Notes under the pieces: model-generated
Database searches by the model: none
Seen by the model: only the letters and a program-made list of their open reading frames with translations
What the model was told of the DNA's origin: nothing
Program-made: the position numbers and the translations under genes
Source: Streptomyces tendae
Lineage (GTDB): Bacteria; Actinomycetota; Actinomycetes; Streptomycetales; Streptomycetaceae
Assembly (NCBI RefSeq): GCF_014650435.1
Contig: NZ_BMUY01000019.1
Span: 111,042-165,618 of the forward strand
Length of the DNA stretch: 54,577 bases
Direction of reading: 5' to 3'
In this document: in pieces, positions 40,893 through 48,386 of the stretch
Position numbering within the stretch: position 1 is the first letter of the stretch
Layout: each line of letters begins with the position of its first letter

Positions 40893-41531
40893 GTGGTCGA
40901 AGGTCTGGGAAGCATCGGGTCGCTGGTCAGCAGCCCATGGATCTATGCGCTGGTGGCCGTTTCGGTGCTCCTCGACATCTTCCTGCCGGTGCTGCCCAGC
41001 GGGGTCCTCGTGATCACGGCGGCGACCGCGGCGGCGGCGGGTTCGGGGGCGGCGGCCGCCGGGCGGGTTCCGCAGGACGTTCCCGACATCGTCGTCCTCA
41101 CGCTCTGCGCGGCGACCGCCTCCGTCGCCGGCGACCTTGCCGTGTACCGCCTCGCCTGGCGCGGCGGGGCGCGACTGGACCGCGCGATCGCCCGTTCCCG
41201 GCGGCTGACCTCCGCGCAGGAACGTCTCGGCGGCGCCCTGGCCCGCGGCGGCGGCGCCCTCGTCGTCCTGGCCCGGTTCGCCCCGGCCGGTCGCTCGGTC
41301 GTCTCACTCGTCGCCGGGGCGGCGCACCGCCGGGTCCGCGAGTTCCTCCCCTGGTCGGCGCTGGCCGGACTGGCCTGGGCCGCGTACAGCGTCGCCCTCG
41401 GCTACTTCGGCGGTCAGTGGCTGGGCGCGACCTGGCTGGCGGCGGGGGTGTCGCTGGTGGCGCTGTTCGGCGCGGGGGCGGGCGCGGCGTACCTGATGCG
41501 CAGGCAGCCCAGGACGACGGAAGCCTCGTAA
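40893..41531 (+). CDS. DedA/VTT-domain membrane protein
   Basis: A 212-residue membrane protein with VTT-like features: the first helix ALVAVSVLLDIFLPVLPSGVLV has the conserved E/D-x-x-x-P-x-x-P-x type element (here DIFLPVLPSG), and the middle has LVVLARFAPAGRSVVSLVAG (R-x-x-P-x-x-R pattern). Five hydrophobic segments fit DedA. DedA proteins are putative lipid scramblases/undecaprenyl-phosphate flippases. It is preceded by GGGGAGTT; GTG 40890 and 40893 are both possible starts, the latter with better spacing. A second DedA-like protein is encoded at 46817. Confidence 0.85.
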   Translation: MVEGLGSIGSLVSSPWIYALVAVSVLLDIFLPVLPSGVLVITAATAAAAGSGAAAAGRVPQDVPDIVVLTLCAATASVAGDLAVYRLAWRGGARLDRAIARSRRLTSAQERLGGALARGGGALVVLARFAPAGRSVVSLVAGAAHRRVREFLPWSALAGLAWAAYSVALGYFGGQWLGATWLAAGVSLVALFGAGAGAAYLMRRQPRTTEAS

Positions 41532-41604
41532 CGCCGGCGCCCTCGTCGCCCCTCGGTGGCGACGGAAGCCTCGCGAGGGTGCCGCCCGGCGTCACCGACC
41601 GGCG

Positions 41605-41838
41605 TCAGGAGGCGCGTCGCGCTCCGGCGCCGCCCCGTATCTCCAGGCTCGCGAGCAGCTCTGCGGTGGCCTTGGCGACGGCGTCGACGGCGTCGTCGAA
41701 GACCTCCCGGTTGTGCGCGGCGGGCGCGCGGAAACCGGAGACCTTCCGTACGTACTGAAGGGCGGCGGCCCTGATCTCGTCCTCGGTGGCCTCCTCGGCC
41801 AGCACCGGCGGACGCAGGGTCTTGATGCTGCGGCACAT
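41605..41838 (-). CDS. DUF2277 family protein
   Basis: A 77-residue cytosolic protein. The full family pattern is present: MCRSIKTLRPPVLAEEATED, IRAAALQYVRKVSGFRAPAA and HNREVFDDAVDAVAKATAEL. Small and conserved from actinobacteria to plants; no known activity. The ATG at 41838 gives exactly the family's length; an in-frame extension upstream is not conserved. Converges on the VTT gene. Confidence 0.92.
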   Translation of the reverse strand: MCRSIKTLRPPVLAEEATEDEIRAAALQYVRKVSGFRAPAAHNREVFDDAVDAVAKATAELLASLEIRGGAGARRAS

Positions 41839-41897
41839 GACGTCGGTCTCCCTCTCCAGATCCACCCGCCAGTCGTTCGACCGGCTCCAGTGGCCCT

Positions 41898-41941
41898 CCG
41901 AACACTCGAAGTCGACACACTCGAAACACTCGAAGTCGACC
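41898..41941. repeat. short direct repeat, CACTCGAAGTCGAC
   Basis: CACTCGAAGTCGAC occurs twice with a spacer ACACTCGAAA that repeats its first part. It lies upstream of the DUF2277 gene start. No role recognised. Confidence 0.5.
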
Positions 41942-42065
41942 TGTCTTTCACGGTAGGGCAGAGGTCTGACAGTCGGGCGGGGCCGTGGGGCCGCGGGGCC
42001 ACCCTTTCGCGTGAACCACGGAAGGGAACGCGCGCCTCAAAATCGAACAGGCGTATCATTGGCAT

Positions 42066-42422
42066 GTGGCTACGACCTATGATTTCCCCAGTGACCTCCT
42101 CGCCGGTCAGGAGGAACTGCATCAGGTCCGGGCCGAGCTGTCGGCCCTGTTGAAGAGACTTCCCTGGTCTGTCGAACCGCTCGACGGATTCAGCGACGAC
42201 AACGGCTGGCGGAAGGTCGAACGCCCGGCCTCGCCCGGCTGGTCGGCGGACGAGCAGGCCGAGGTCGAGAAGCTCCGCCGCCGCGAGCGCGAGCTGGCCG
42301 TGTTCGTCAGCACCCATCGCTACTGGTCGGAGACGACCGGCCCCGACCAGGTGAGCGCCCGGTCGGCGCTGAAGCACACCCATGAGGCCCCGCTCCCCGA
42401 GTCACCGCCCGGGGACGCCTGA
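42066..42422 (+). CDS. conserved hypothetical cytosolic protein
   Basis: A 118-residue soluble protein, mostly helical and acidic. Visible patterns are TYDFPSDLLAGQEELHQVRA, then LPWSVEPLDGFSDDNGWRKV and WSADEQAEVEKLRRRERELA, followed by HRYWSE. It is conserved among Streptomyces in my memory but has no assigned domain. The GTG at 42066 lies 64 bp after the nearest likely promoter stretch (AAAATCGAACAGGCGTATCA). Convergent with the DUF305 gene. Confidence 0.75.
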   Translation: MATTYDFPSDLLAGQEELHQVRAELSALLKRLPWSVEPLDGFSDDNGWRKVERPASPGWSADEQAEVEKLRRRERELAVFVSTHRYWSETTGPDQVSARSALKHTHEAPLPESPPGDA

Positions 42423-42485
42423 GAAGCGTGAGCGTCGCCCGGGCGGGACTCGTGAGTGCGGCCGAGGGCCTGGTCTCCTACCGGG

Positions 42486-43181
42486 TCACTGCTTGCCGAG
42501 AAGCTTGTTCATCTCCGTGATCTCGGCGTTCTGCGCGGTGACGATGTCGTCGGCCAGCGCCCGTGCCGGTGCGTAGCGGCCCTCGGCCTGCTCGGTCCCG
42601 GCCATCTCGACGGCCCCCTCGTGGTGCTCGACCATCATGGCCAGGAACATCGTGTCGAACGCCCGGCCCGACGCCTTCTCCAGCTCCGCCATGTCCTGGC
42701 CGTCCATCATCCCGGGCATGCCCGAGTGTCCCGAGTGGTCCATGCCGAGCATCGGCTCCGTCGCCCCCGGCGAGGCGTTCGAGGCCGCGGGCTGGGGCAC
42801 GTCCTCGCCCCAGGCCGTCAGCCAGCCGGTCATGGTGGTGATCTCCGGGTCCTGCGCCTTCTCGATGCGGGCGGCAAGGTCCTCGACCTCGGCCGACGCC
42901 GACCGGTCCGGGGCCAGCCGCGCCATCTCGAGCGCCTGCCGGTGGTGCGGGATCATGCCCTGCGCGAAGGCGACGTCCTGGGCGTTGTGCGCCTTCTCTC
43001 CGGTCTCGTTCCCGAGGGTGCTTCCGGCGTCGGCGCTCGCGGACGCGGAGCCGTGCGGGCCCTCGTGAGCGCTGCCGCCGTCGTCGCCGCTGCCGCCTCC
43101 GCAGGCGGCGAGGAGGAACGCGGCGGTGGCCGTCGCGGCCACCAGGGCGGTACGGCGCGTGCGGGTACGGATGCTGTTCAT
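42486..43181 (-). CDS. DUF305 lipoprotein
   Basis: A 231-residue lipoprotein: LVAATATAAFLLAACGGG with lipobox LAAC at Cys26. The DUF305 domain has two four-helix halves with matching His-His motifs, FAQGMIPHHRQALEMARL and FLAMMVEHHEGAVEMAGT. Between them is a Met/His-rich loop MLGMDHSGHSGMPGMMDGQD that could bind copper or similar metals. DUF305 is commonly found with copper-handling genes. It is followed on the same strand order by a His/Cys-containing DUF6153-like gene upstream. Confidence 0.92.
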   Translation of the reverse strand: MNSIRTRTRRTALVAATATAAFLLAACGGGSGDDGGSAHEGPHGSASASADAGSTLGNETGEKAHNAQDVAFAQGMIPHHRQALEMARLAPDRSASAEVEDLAARIEKAQDPEITTMTGWLTAWGEDVPQPAASNASPGATEPMLGMDHSGHSGMPGMMDGQDMAELEKASGRAFDTMFLAMMVEHHEGAVEMAGTEQAEGRYAPARALADDIVTAQNAEITEMNKLLGKQ

Positions 43182-43261
43182 GCGTGGACTCCTGCTGTGA
43201 AGGGGATGGACATGCCGGTGCACCGCGCGGCGCTCGGGCAGCGCGGGTGCGGGGGCGGTGT

Positions 43262-43765
43262 CTAGATCCGCAGGAGCTGGAGTTCGGCGAGGGAGGGCGG
43301 TGCCCGCGCCCCGTCCGGGGCGTCGACGGCGTGCACGCGTACGGTCCCGTCGCACCCGACGACGGGGACGGGGTCGGGAACGGGCGCCGGCAGCACCGGT
43401 CCGTCACTCACCGCGCCGGACGCGCACATCGCGTCGGCGTGCCGGAGATGACCGCCGCCGCAGGAACCGTCGCCCTGCGGGCACCCGGCATGTGCCTCTC
43501 CGGTGTGCACCGCGTCGGCGTGCGCGGCCATCGGTGCGGGCGGTGTGGACGGCACCGGCGGCGGCTCCGTCGCATGCGCGTCCGCGGCCGCCGGTGCCGC
43601 CGACGCGTGCGGGCGCTCCGCGGAGTGCTCCGGGAGGCCGCCGGCGGGCGCCAGCCCGTGCATGCCGAAGAGCCCGGCGAGCAGTCCGAGCACGCACACG
43701 GCCAGCCGCCACCGCACGGGCGGTCCGGGGACGTGCTGCTCGGTGCTGCTGCTCACGGACCTCAT
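43262..43765 (-). CDS. DUF6153-like secreted/membrane protein, His/Cys-rich
   Basis: A 167-residue protein with one N-terminal membrane helix (RWRLAVCVLGLLAGLFGMHGLAP, residues about 23-45). The rest is extracytoplasmic and rich in His, Ala and Pro: HADAVHTGEAHAGCPQGD, then GSCGGGHLRHADAMCASG and VVGCDGTVRV. The Cys and His content suggests a metal-binding role. The family name is from memory. ATG 43765 or GTG 43756 may be the start; the second sits at better distance from AGGATGAGG. It stands 80 bp upstream of the DUF305 gene, on the same strand, and the two probably form one operon. Confidence 0.8.
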   Translation of the reverse strand: MRSVSSSTEQHVPGPPVRWRLAVCVLGLLAGLFGMHGLAPAGGLPEHSAERPHASAAPAAADAHATEPPPVPSTPPAPMAAHADAVHTGEAHAGCPQGDGSCGGGHLRHADAMCASGAVSDGPVLPAPVPDPVPVVGCDGTVRVHAVDAPDGARAPPSLAELQLLRI

Positions 43766-43791
43766 CCTAGGGAGGCCGGGAACGACCGCAC

Positions 43792-43828
43792 GCGTAAGGC
43801 CCCCGGAAGATCTCCGGGGGCCTTGCGC
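43792..43828. terminator. hairpin terminator between DUF6153 gene and tRNA-Val
   Basis: Arms AAGGCCCCCGGA (43796-43807) and TCCGGGGGCCTT (43813-43824) form a 12-bp stem extended by GCG/CGC with a wobble. It sits just past the minus-strand tRNA, so it probably terminates it. Confidence 0.8.
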
Positions 43829-43851
43829 ACCGACGAAGGCGCCGGTCCTGG

Positions 43852-43923
<72 letters not shown>

Positions 43924-44145
43924 AGGACGAGTCGACAGCCTACATGGCCCAAGGCGCTGCCCGGCAAACGTGTTCCCCCGGTGACCGGGCCCCGGGGGGT
44001 TAACCCCACCCTCGATCCGGTAGCGGTCCGGATCCCGCCGGGGGCGCGTGCTCCGTACGGTCGAAGAGCCTCGCCCAGCAGGTCTCCGCGCACCGCGGAA
44101 GTCCCGGGCGCGGCGCCTCGTCGTCCGTTCCAGGGGGAGACCGCC

Positions 44146-44916
44146 ATGCCCGCCCGTACCGTTCCCGTCCGCGCGTTCGCCGCCCTCGGTGCCGTCGCCG
44201 TTCTCGTCGCGGGCCTGAGCGCCTGCGCCTCCGCCTCGGACGACAAGGACCCCGAGCACCGGTCGTTCGACCTCCAGGGCCGCACGCTCACCGTCGACAC
44301 CGACGACTCCGCGCTGGAGATCGTCGCCTCGGACGACCACGCCGCCGGGAAGATCGAGGTCACGCGGTGGTTCTCCGGCTCGGTCGCGGTCGGCTCGGAC
44401 CCCGAGGTGACCTGGAAGATGGACGGCGACCGGCTGGTGCTGCGGATGCACTGCTCCGGTGTGGTCGCCAACTGCGCGGCCAAGCACCGCGTCGAGGTGC
44501 CGCGCGGCATCGCCGTCGACGTCAAGGACGGGGACGGCAGTGTGCGGGCCAGCGGGTTCGAGGACGCGCTGAACATCCGTACCGGCGACGGCTCCGTACA
44601 CGTCACCGACTCCTCCGGCCCGCTGGAACTGCGCACCGACGACGGTTCCGTCCGTGCCTCGGTCTCCTCCCGCCGGGTGCGGGCACACACCGGCGACGGT
44701 TCGGTCCGGCTGGAACTCGACACCGTCCCGGACCGGGTGGAGTCCCGCACCGGCGACGGCTCCGTGACGATCTCGCTGCCCCGGGCCGCGTACAAGGTGT
44801 CCACCGACACCGGTGACGGTTCGGTCGACGTGTCCGTGCCCACCGACGACACCAGCGCGCACGTCGTGGACGCCCGGTCCGGTGACGGCAAAATCACCGT
44901 CCGAACAGCGAACTGA
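44146..44916 (+). CDS. DUF4097-family lipoprotein with beta-helix repeats
   Basis: A 256-residue lipoprotein, signal peptide with lipobox LSAC. Residues about 60-250 form right-handed beta-helix-type repeats of DUF4097 (adhesin-like): DGDGSVRAS, TGDGSVHVT, TDDGSVRAS, TGDGSVRLE, TGDGSVTIS, TGDGSVDVS, SGDGKITVR, seven turns at about 20-residue spacing. It should lie on the outer face of the membrane; its binding partner is unknown. ATG 44146 follows GGGGGAG; a longer frame upstream lacks this. Confidence 0.9.
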   Translation: MPARTVPVRAFAALGAVAVLVAGLSACASASDDKDPEHRSFDLQGRTLTVDTDDSALEIVASDDHAAGKIEVTRWFSGSVAVGSDPEVTWKMDGDRLVLRMHCSGVVANCAAKHRVEVPRGIAVDVKDGDGSVRASGFEDALNIRTGDGSVHVTDSSGPLELRTDDGSVRASVSSRRVRAHTGDGSVRLELDTVPDRVESRTGDGSVTISLPRAAYKVSTDTGDGSVDVSVPTDDTSAHVVDARSGDGKITVRTAN

Positions 44917-44987
44917 CCGCCCCGTGTGTTCGTCCCTTACGGGTGGGAGAATGAACCCGGGCAGGACGGACGACACGGGAGAGTGAT

Positions 44988-46391
44988 GTGACGGCGACGC
45001 CATCGCAGCCGTACTCGCCGATGGTGGCGCGCGCCCGACGCCTGCCCGACCGCTCGCGTCGGAGCCGGATGCGCGCGGTCCGTGACACCCTCACCCTGAT
45101 GGGCCTGCCCCTGCTCGCCGTGTCGGCGCTGCCCGCGGCGTTCGCCGGGGGCGGTACCCGGCGGTGGTTCGGCGGGCGGGCCGAGAGCCAGCGGGCCGAG
45201 GCCCAGACCGCGAAGGACGACGCGGCCGCCGCCTTCTACGAACTGGACACCGCCCAGCGTGACCTGCGGATCTCGATAGAGACGATCGCGGCCGTCGACT
45301 CCTCCCCCGCCGCCCGGCGCGCGGTCTCCGACTTCGAGGCCCTCGGCCGGCGCATCGACGAGGTCAGCCACCAGTACATCAGCGCCGTCGACGCCCACGA
45401 CCTGGACCGGGACGACCTGGAGGCGTCGGCCGCCGCGCGCGCCCGCACCGAGCTGACCGCCGCCAAGACCGAGCTGGGCCGGGTCAAACAGGAACTGGAC
45501 CGCTTCGCCGAGGGCCTCGGCCCCCTCCTCGGCAAGGCCGAGACCCAGCTGGCCCGGCTGGCTCCCGCCGTCGAGCGCGCCCGGCAGGCCCTGCTCGCCG
45601 CGTCCAACGCCCTGGACGCCGCACGCGGCTCCGGCCTCAAGGCGGACGACCTCGCCACCCGGCTCGCCACCCTCGGCCCGGAGCTGACCCGGCTGAACCA
45701 GGGCGCGGGGCAGCACGGGGTGCCCCAGACGCTCGACCGGGCCGAACGGGTCACCCGAGAGGCCGAGGCGGTCCGCGCCGAGGCGGAACGGCTGCCCGAG
45801 CGCGCCGCCGAGATCGGCCACCGCCTGGTCTCCCTGCGTACCCGCGCCCAGGCGCTGACCACCCGCACCGAACAGGTCGAGCCGGTGCTGAGCGAGCTGC
45901 GGCGCCGCTTCACCGCCGCCTGCTGGCAGGACCTCCAGCACGTGCCGGAGCAGGCGGCCGAGTCGGTCCGGCAGGCCGAGCGGAGACTGGCCGAGGCGCA
46001 GACCGCCCGCGACGAGCAGCGCTGGCCCGACGCCACCGCCCTGCTGTCGACGGTACGAGCGCTGCTGAACTCGACCGACGAAGCCGTCTCGGCGGCCGGC
46101 GACCGGCTGGCGCAGCTCAACGCCGTGCAGAAGGACCCGCGGCAGGAGATCGAGCGCACCCGCTTCGCGATCCGCGACGCCCAGCGCCTGGCCATGGCCG
46201 GCCGCAACACCCCCGAGCCGCGTCACGCGCGGCCCCTGGACGACGCCGTGGCCCGGCTGGAACGGGCGATCGCCACGCTGGAGGGCCGGCACCCCGACTA
46301 CTGGCACTTCCTGACGGAGACGGAAGCGGTCCGGGAGACGGTGGCCCACGTGGTCGCGCAGATCCGCGAGGAGCGCGGCGCCGGTCACTGA
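44988..46391 (+). CDS. long coiled-coil membrane-anchored protein, function unknown
   Basis: A 467-residue protein. After a basic tail (RARRLPDRSRRSRMRA) there is one membrane helix (DTLTLMGLPLLAVSALPAAF) followed by heptad-rich helices across residues about 70-465, with Ala/Leu/Glu/Arg patterns such as LTAAKTELGRVKQELDRFAE and REAEAVRAEAERLPERAAEI. The segment DSSPAARRAVSDFEALGRRI with HQYISAVDAHDL is a distinctive conserved block. It recalls EzrA- or Septation-ring-like anchored coiled coils, but no homology is established. GTG 44988 follows GGGAGAGTG. The gene lies 71 bp downstream of the DUF4097 lipoprotein. Confidence 0.85.
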   Translation: MTATPSQPYSPMVARARRLPDRSRRSRMRAVRDTLTLMGLPLLAVSALPAAFAGGGTRRWFGGRAESQRAEAQTAKDDAAAAFYELDTAQRDLRISIETIAAVDSSPAARRAVSDFEALGRRIDEVSHQYISAVDAHDLDRDDLEASAAARARTELTAAKTELGRVKQELDRFAEGLGPLLGKAETQLARLAPAVERARQALLAASNALDAARGSGLKADDLATRLATLGPELTRLNQGAGQHGVPQTLDRAERVTREAEAVRAEAERLPERAAEIGHRLVSLRTRAQALTTRTEQVEPVLSELRRRFTAACWQDLQHVPEQAAESVRQAERRLAEAQTARDEQRWPDATALLSTVRALLNSTDEAVSAAGDRLAQLNAVQKDPRQEIERTRFAIRDAQRLAMAGRNTPEPRHARPLDDAVARLERAIATLEGRHPDYWHFLTETEAVRETVAHVVAQIREERGAGH

Positions 46392-46447
46392 TCCGCGAGG
46401 TCGGCCGACCGGGTCCGCCGGTCGGTGATGCCGGTTAATCTGTGCGC

Positions 46448-46663
46448 ATGCCTCGCTACGAGTACCGCTGCCGCAGCTGCGGCGACACCTTCGAACTGAG
46501 CCGTCCGATGGCCGAGTCCGCCGCTCCGGCCGCCTGCCCCGCGGGCCACGACGACACGGTGAAGCTGCTGTCGACGGTCGCGGTCGGCGGCTCGTCCTCC
46601 GCACCGGCACCGTCGGGCGGCGGCGGTGGCGGGGGTTGCTGCGGCGGTGGCTGCTGCGGCTGA
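46448..46663 (+). CDS. FmdB-type zinc ribbon protein with Cys-rich tail
   Basis: A 71-residue protein. MPRYEYRCRSCGDTFELSRP matches the FmdB/CxxC zinc ribbon (Cys-x-x-Cys; the second pair is C-x-x-GH, PAACPAGHDD, where His may replace a Cys). The tail is GGGGGGGCCGGGCCG, with four extra Cys. Such regulators or small zinc proteins are common in Streptomyces; the activity is unknown. ATG 46448 is chosen over an upstream ATG. Confidence 0.88.
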   Translation: MPRYEYRCRSCGDTFELSRPMAESAAPAACPAGHDDTVKLLSTVAVGGSSSAPAPSGGGGGGGCCGGGCCG

Positions 46664-46816
46664 AGCTGCCGCGCCTGAGGCCGCTCGGACAGCCGCCGGC
46701 CACGCCGCATACTCCCCGCACGTCGAGGAACCCGGGAAAACGAGCCGCCCAGACTGCCCAGGACCATGCGGTCTTCCTCAGGGTCCCTTCAGCCGCGATT
46801 TCCTAGCGTGGTCGCC

Positions 46817-47656
46817 ATGACAGCCATCGCAGCGCAGCCGGCCGCGGACAGCGGTGCGGCACCGCAGTGGATCAACGACCTCATGGACGCCCTCGGCGCC
46901 CCCGGCGCCGGTCTCGCCATCGCGCTGGAGAATCTCTTCCCTCCCCTGCCGAGCGAGGTGATCCTGCCGCTCGCCGGGTTCGCGGCGAGCTCCGGCCGGA
47001 TGAACCTGATCGCCGTCCTGCTGTGGACGACGGCGGGTTCGGTGATCGGCGCGCTCGCCCTCTACGGGATCGGCGCCCTGCTCGGCCGGGACCGCACGGT
47101 GGCGATAGCGGGGAAGCTGCCGCTGGTGAAGGTGGCCGACATAGAGAAGACGGAGGCGTGGTTCCTCCGGCACGGGACCAAGGCGGTGTTCTTCGGCCGG
47201 ATGATCCCCATCTTCCGCAGCCTGATCTCCGTGCCGGCGGGCGTGGAGCGGATGCGGCTGCCCGTCTTCCTCACCCTGACGACGCTCGGCAGTGCCATCT
47301 GGAACACCGTGTTCGTACTCGCGGGCTACGCGCTGGGGGACAACTGGTCGGAGGTCTCGGGCATCGCCTCCACGTACTCGAAGGTGATCCTCGCGGCAGC
47401 CGCCCTGGCGCTGGTGGTCTTCATCGCCCTGCGTCTGCTGCGGCCGGGCGCCGGCCACCGGCGGCGGGGCCGCGGACAGGACGGGCAGGAGACGCGGTCG
47501 CCGGCCGACGACGACGGCCACCCCGGCCCCGGCAGCCGTCCCGGAGGCGGTGCCGGGGACCCGGACGGCGGCTTCAGCGAGTCGGCCCCGCCGCCCGCAG
47601 GAACTCGCGCAGGATCCGCTCACCGGCCAGGACGCCGCGCTCGGGCAAGGCGCTGA
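46817..47656 (+). CDS. DedA-family membrane protein (VTT domain)
   Basis: A 279-residue protein. The first helix region is GAGLAIALENLFPPLPSEVILPLAGF, the conserved E-N-x-F-P-P-x-P-S-E motif of DedA proteins, and the second is FFGRMIPIFRSLISVPAGVE with the R-x-x-P-x-x-R motif. Five to six membrane segments end near residue 225. The last 50 residues are Arg/Gly/Asp/Pro-rich and overlap the 3' end of the convergent HAD gene by 83 bp, so the tail could be shorter in function. Likely membrane lipid scramblase/undecaprenyl-phosphate carrier recycling, by family knowledge. Confidence 0.93.
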   Translation: MTAIAAQPAADSGAAPQWINDLMDALGAPGAGLAIALENLFPPLPSEVILPLAGFAASSGRMNLIAVLLWTTAGSVIGALALYGIGALLGRDRTVAIAGKLPLVKVADIEKTEAWFLRHGTKAVFFGRMIPIFRSLISVPAGVERMRLPVFLTLTTLGSAIWNTVFVLAGYALGDNWSEVSGIASTYSKVILAAAALALVVFIALRLLRPGAGHRRRGRGQDGQETRSPADDDGHPGPGSRPGGGAGDPDGGFSESAPPPAGTRAGSAHRPGRRARARR

Positions 47657-48386
47657 TCGTCGGAGCCGTCCATCCGGAGTCGGCCAGTTCGCCGTGGCCC
47701 GGGCGCCAGCCGCGGTCGGCGGCGAGGAGCAGGTCGGCGTCGAGGAGCGAGTCGCCGGCGGCGAGGGTGAGTTCGGCTCCGGTGCGGCGCGCGACCTCGC
47801 GCACGGCGGCGCTCTTGGTGAGCGGTTTGGGGACGGCGTAGATCTTGCGGCCCTGGAGGGAGACGGTCCAGCCGCGGTTCTCGGCCCACACGGCGAGTTC
47901 CTTCACCCAGTCCTCGGGCAGCAGGTCGCGTTCGACGACCAGGTAGGCGAAGAGGTCCTCGGCGACCCGGTGCTTGCGCACCCACAGTGGGTCGGCGGTG
48001 TTCGTCAGGTGGTCGCGGACCTCGGCCAGCGAGGCGCATTCGTCGGCCAGCCGTGCGGTCACCCGGGCGTGCCAGCCGGGGTCGGAGACGCCGTCCACCA
48101 GCAGGTGGCCGCCGTTGGCGCAGATCGCGTACTTCGGCGGCGGGCCGGGGAGGTTGATCCGCTGGTACTGCTTGCGGGTCCGGGTGGTGGTGGGCACGAA
48201 GACGGCCGTGTCGCCGAGGTCGGTCAGCAGGTGGGCGGCCGTCTCGGTCAGGTAGGACAGGGGTCTGCTCTCGTAGACCTCCACGCACAGCAGGCGGGGT
48301 GCCCTCAGGTCGGGCATGGTCAGTCCGAGCGCGGCCGCCGAGTAGATGAGCGTGCGGTCGAGGTCGCTGGCGACGAGCACCGGCAT
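47574..48386 (-). CDS. HAD-superfamily hydrolase of the Ter biosynthetic module
   Basis: A 270-residue HAD (Cof-like) phosphatase. Motif I is MPVLVASDLDRTLIYSAAALG, the conserved motif II region is FVPTTTRTRKQYQRINLPG, a C2-type cap lies between, motif III Lys in PKPLTKSAAVREVARR and motif IV is TLAAGDSLLDADLLLAADRG. In Ter-linked operons this HAD enzyme is thought to remove a phosphate from a nucleoside-like product. Third gene of the operon; ATG overlaps the preceding stop (ATGA), so it is translationally coupled to it. Confidence 0.9.
   Translation of the reverse strand: MPVLVASDLDRTLIYSAAALGLTMPDLRAPRLLCVEVYESRPLSYLTETAAHLLTDLGDTAVFVPTTTRTRKQYQRINLPGPPPKYAICANGGHLLVDGVSDPGWHARVTARLADECASLAEVRDHLTNTADPLWVRKHRVAEDLFAYLVVERDLLPEDWVKELAVWAENRGWTVSLQGRKIYAVPKPLTKSAAVREVARRTGAELTLAAGDSLLDADLLLAADRGWRPGHGELADSGWTAPTISALPERGVLAGERILREFLRAAGPTR

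Noticed and set aside
41898..41941. Direct repeat as a CRISPR-like or att structure
   Set aside because: Only two copies of 14 bp and no partner genes.
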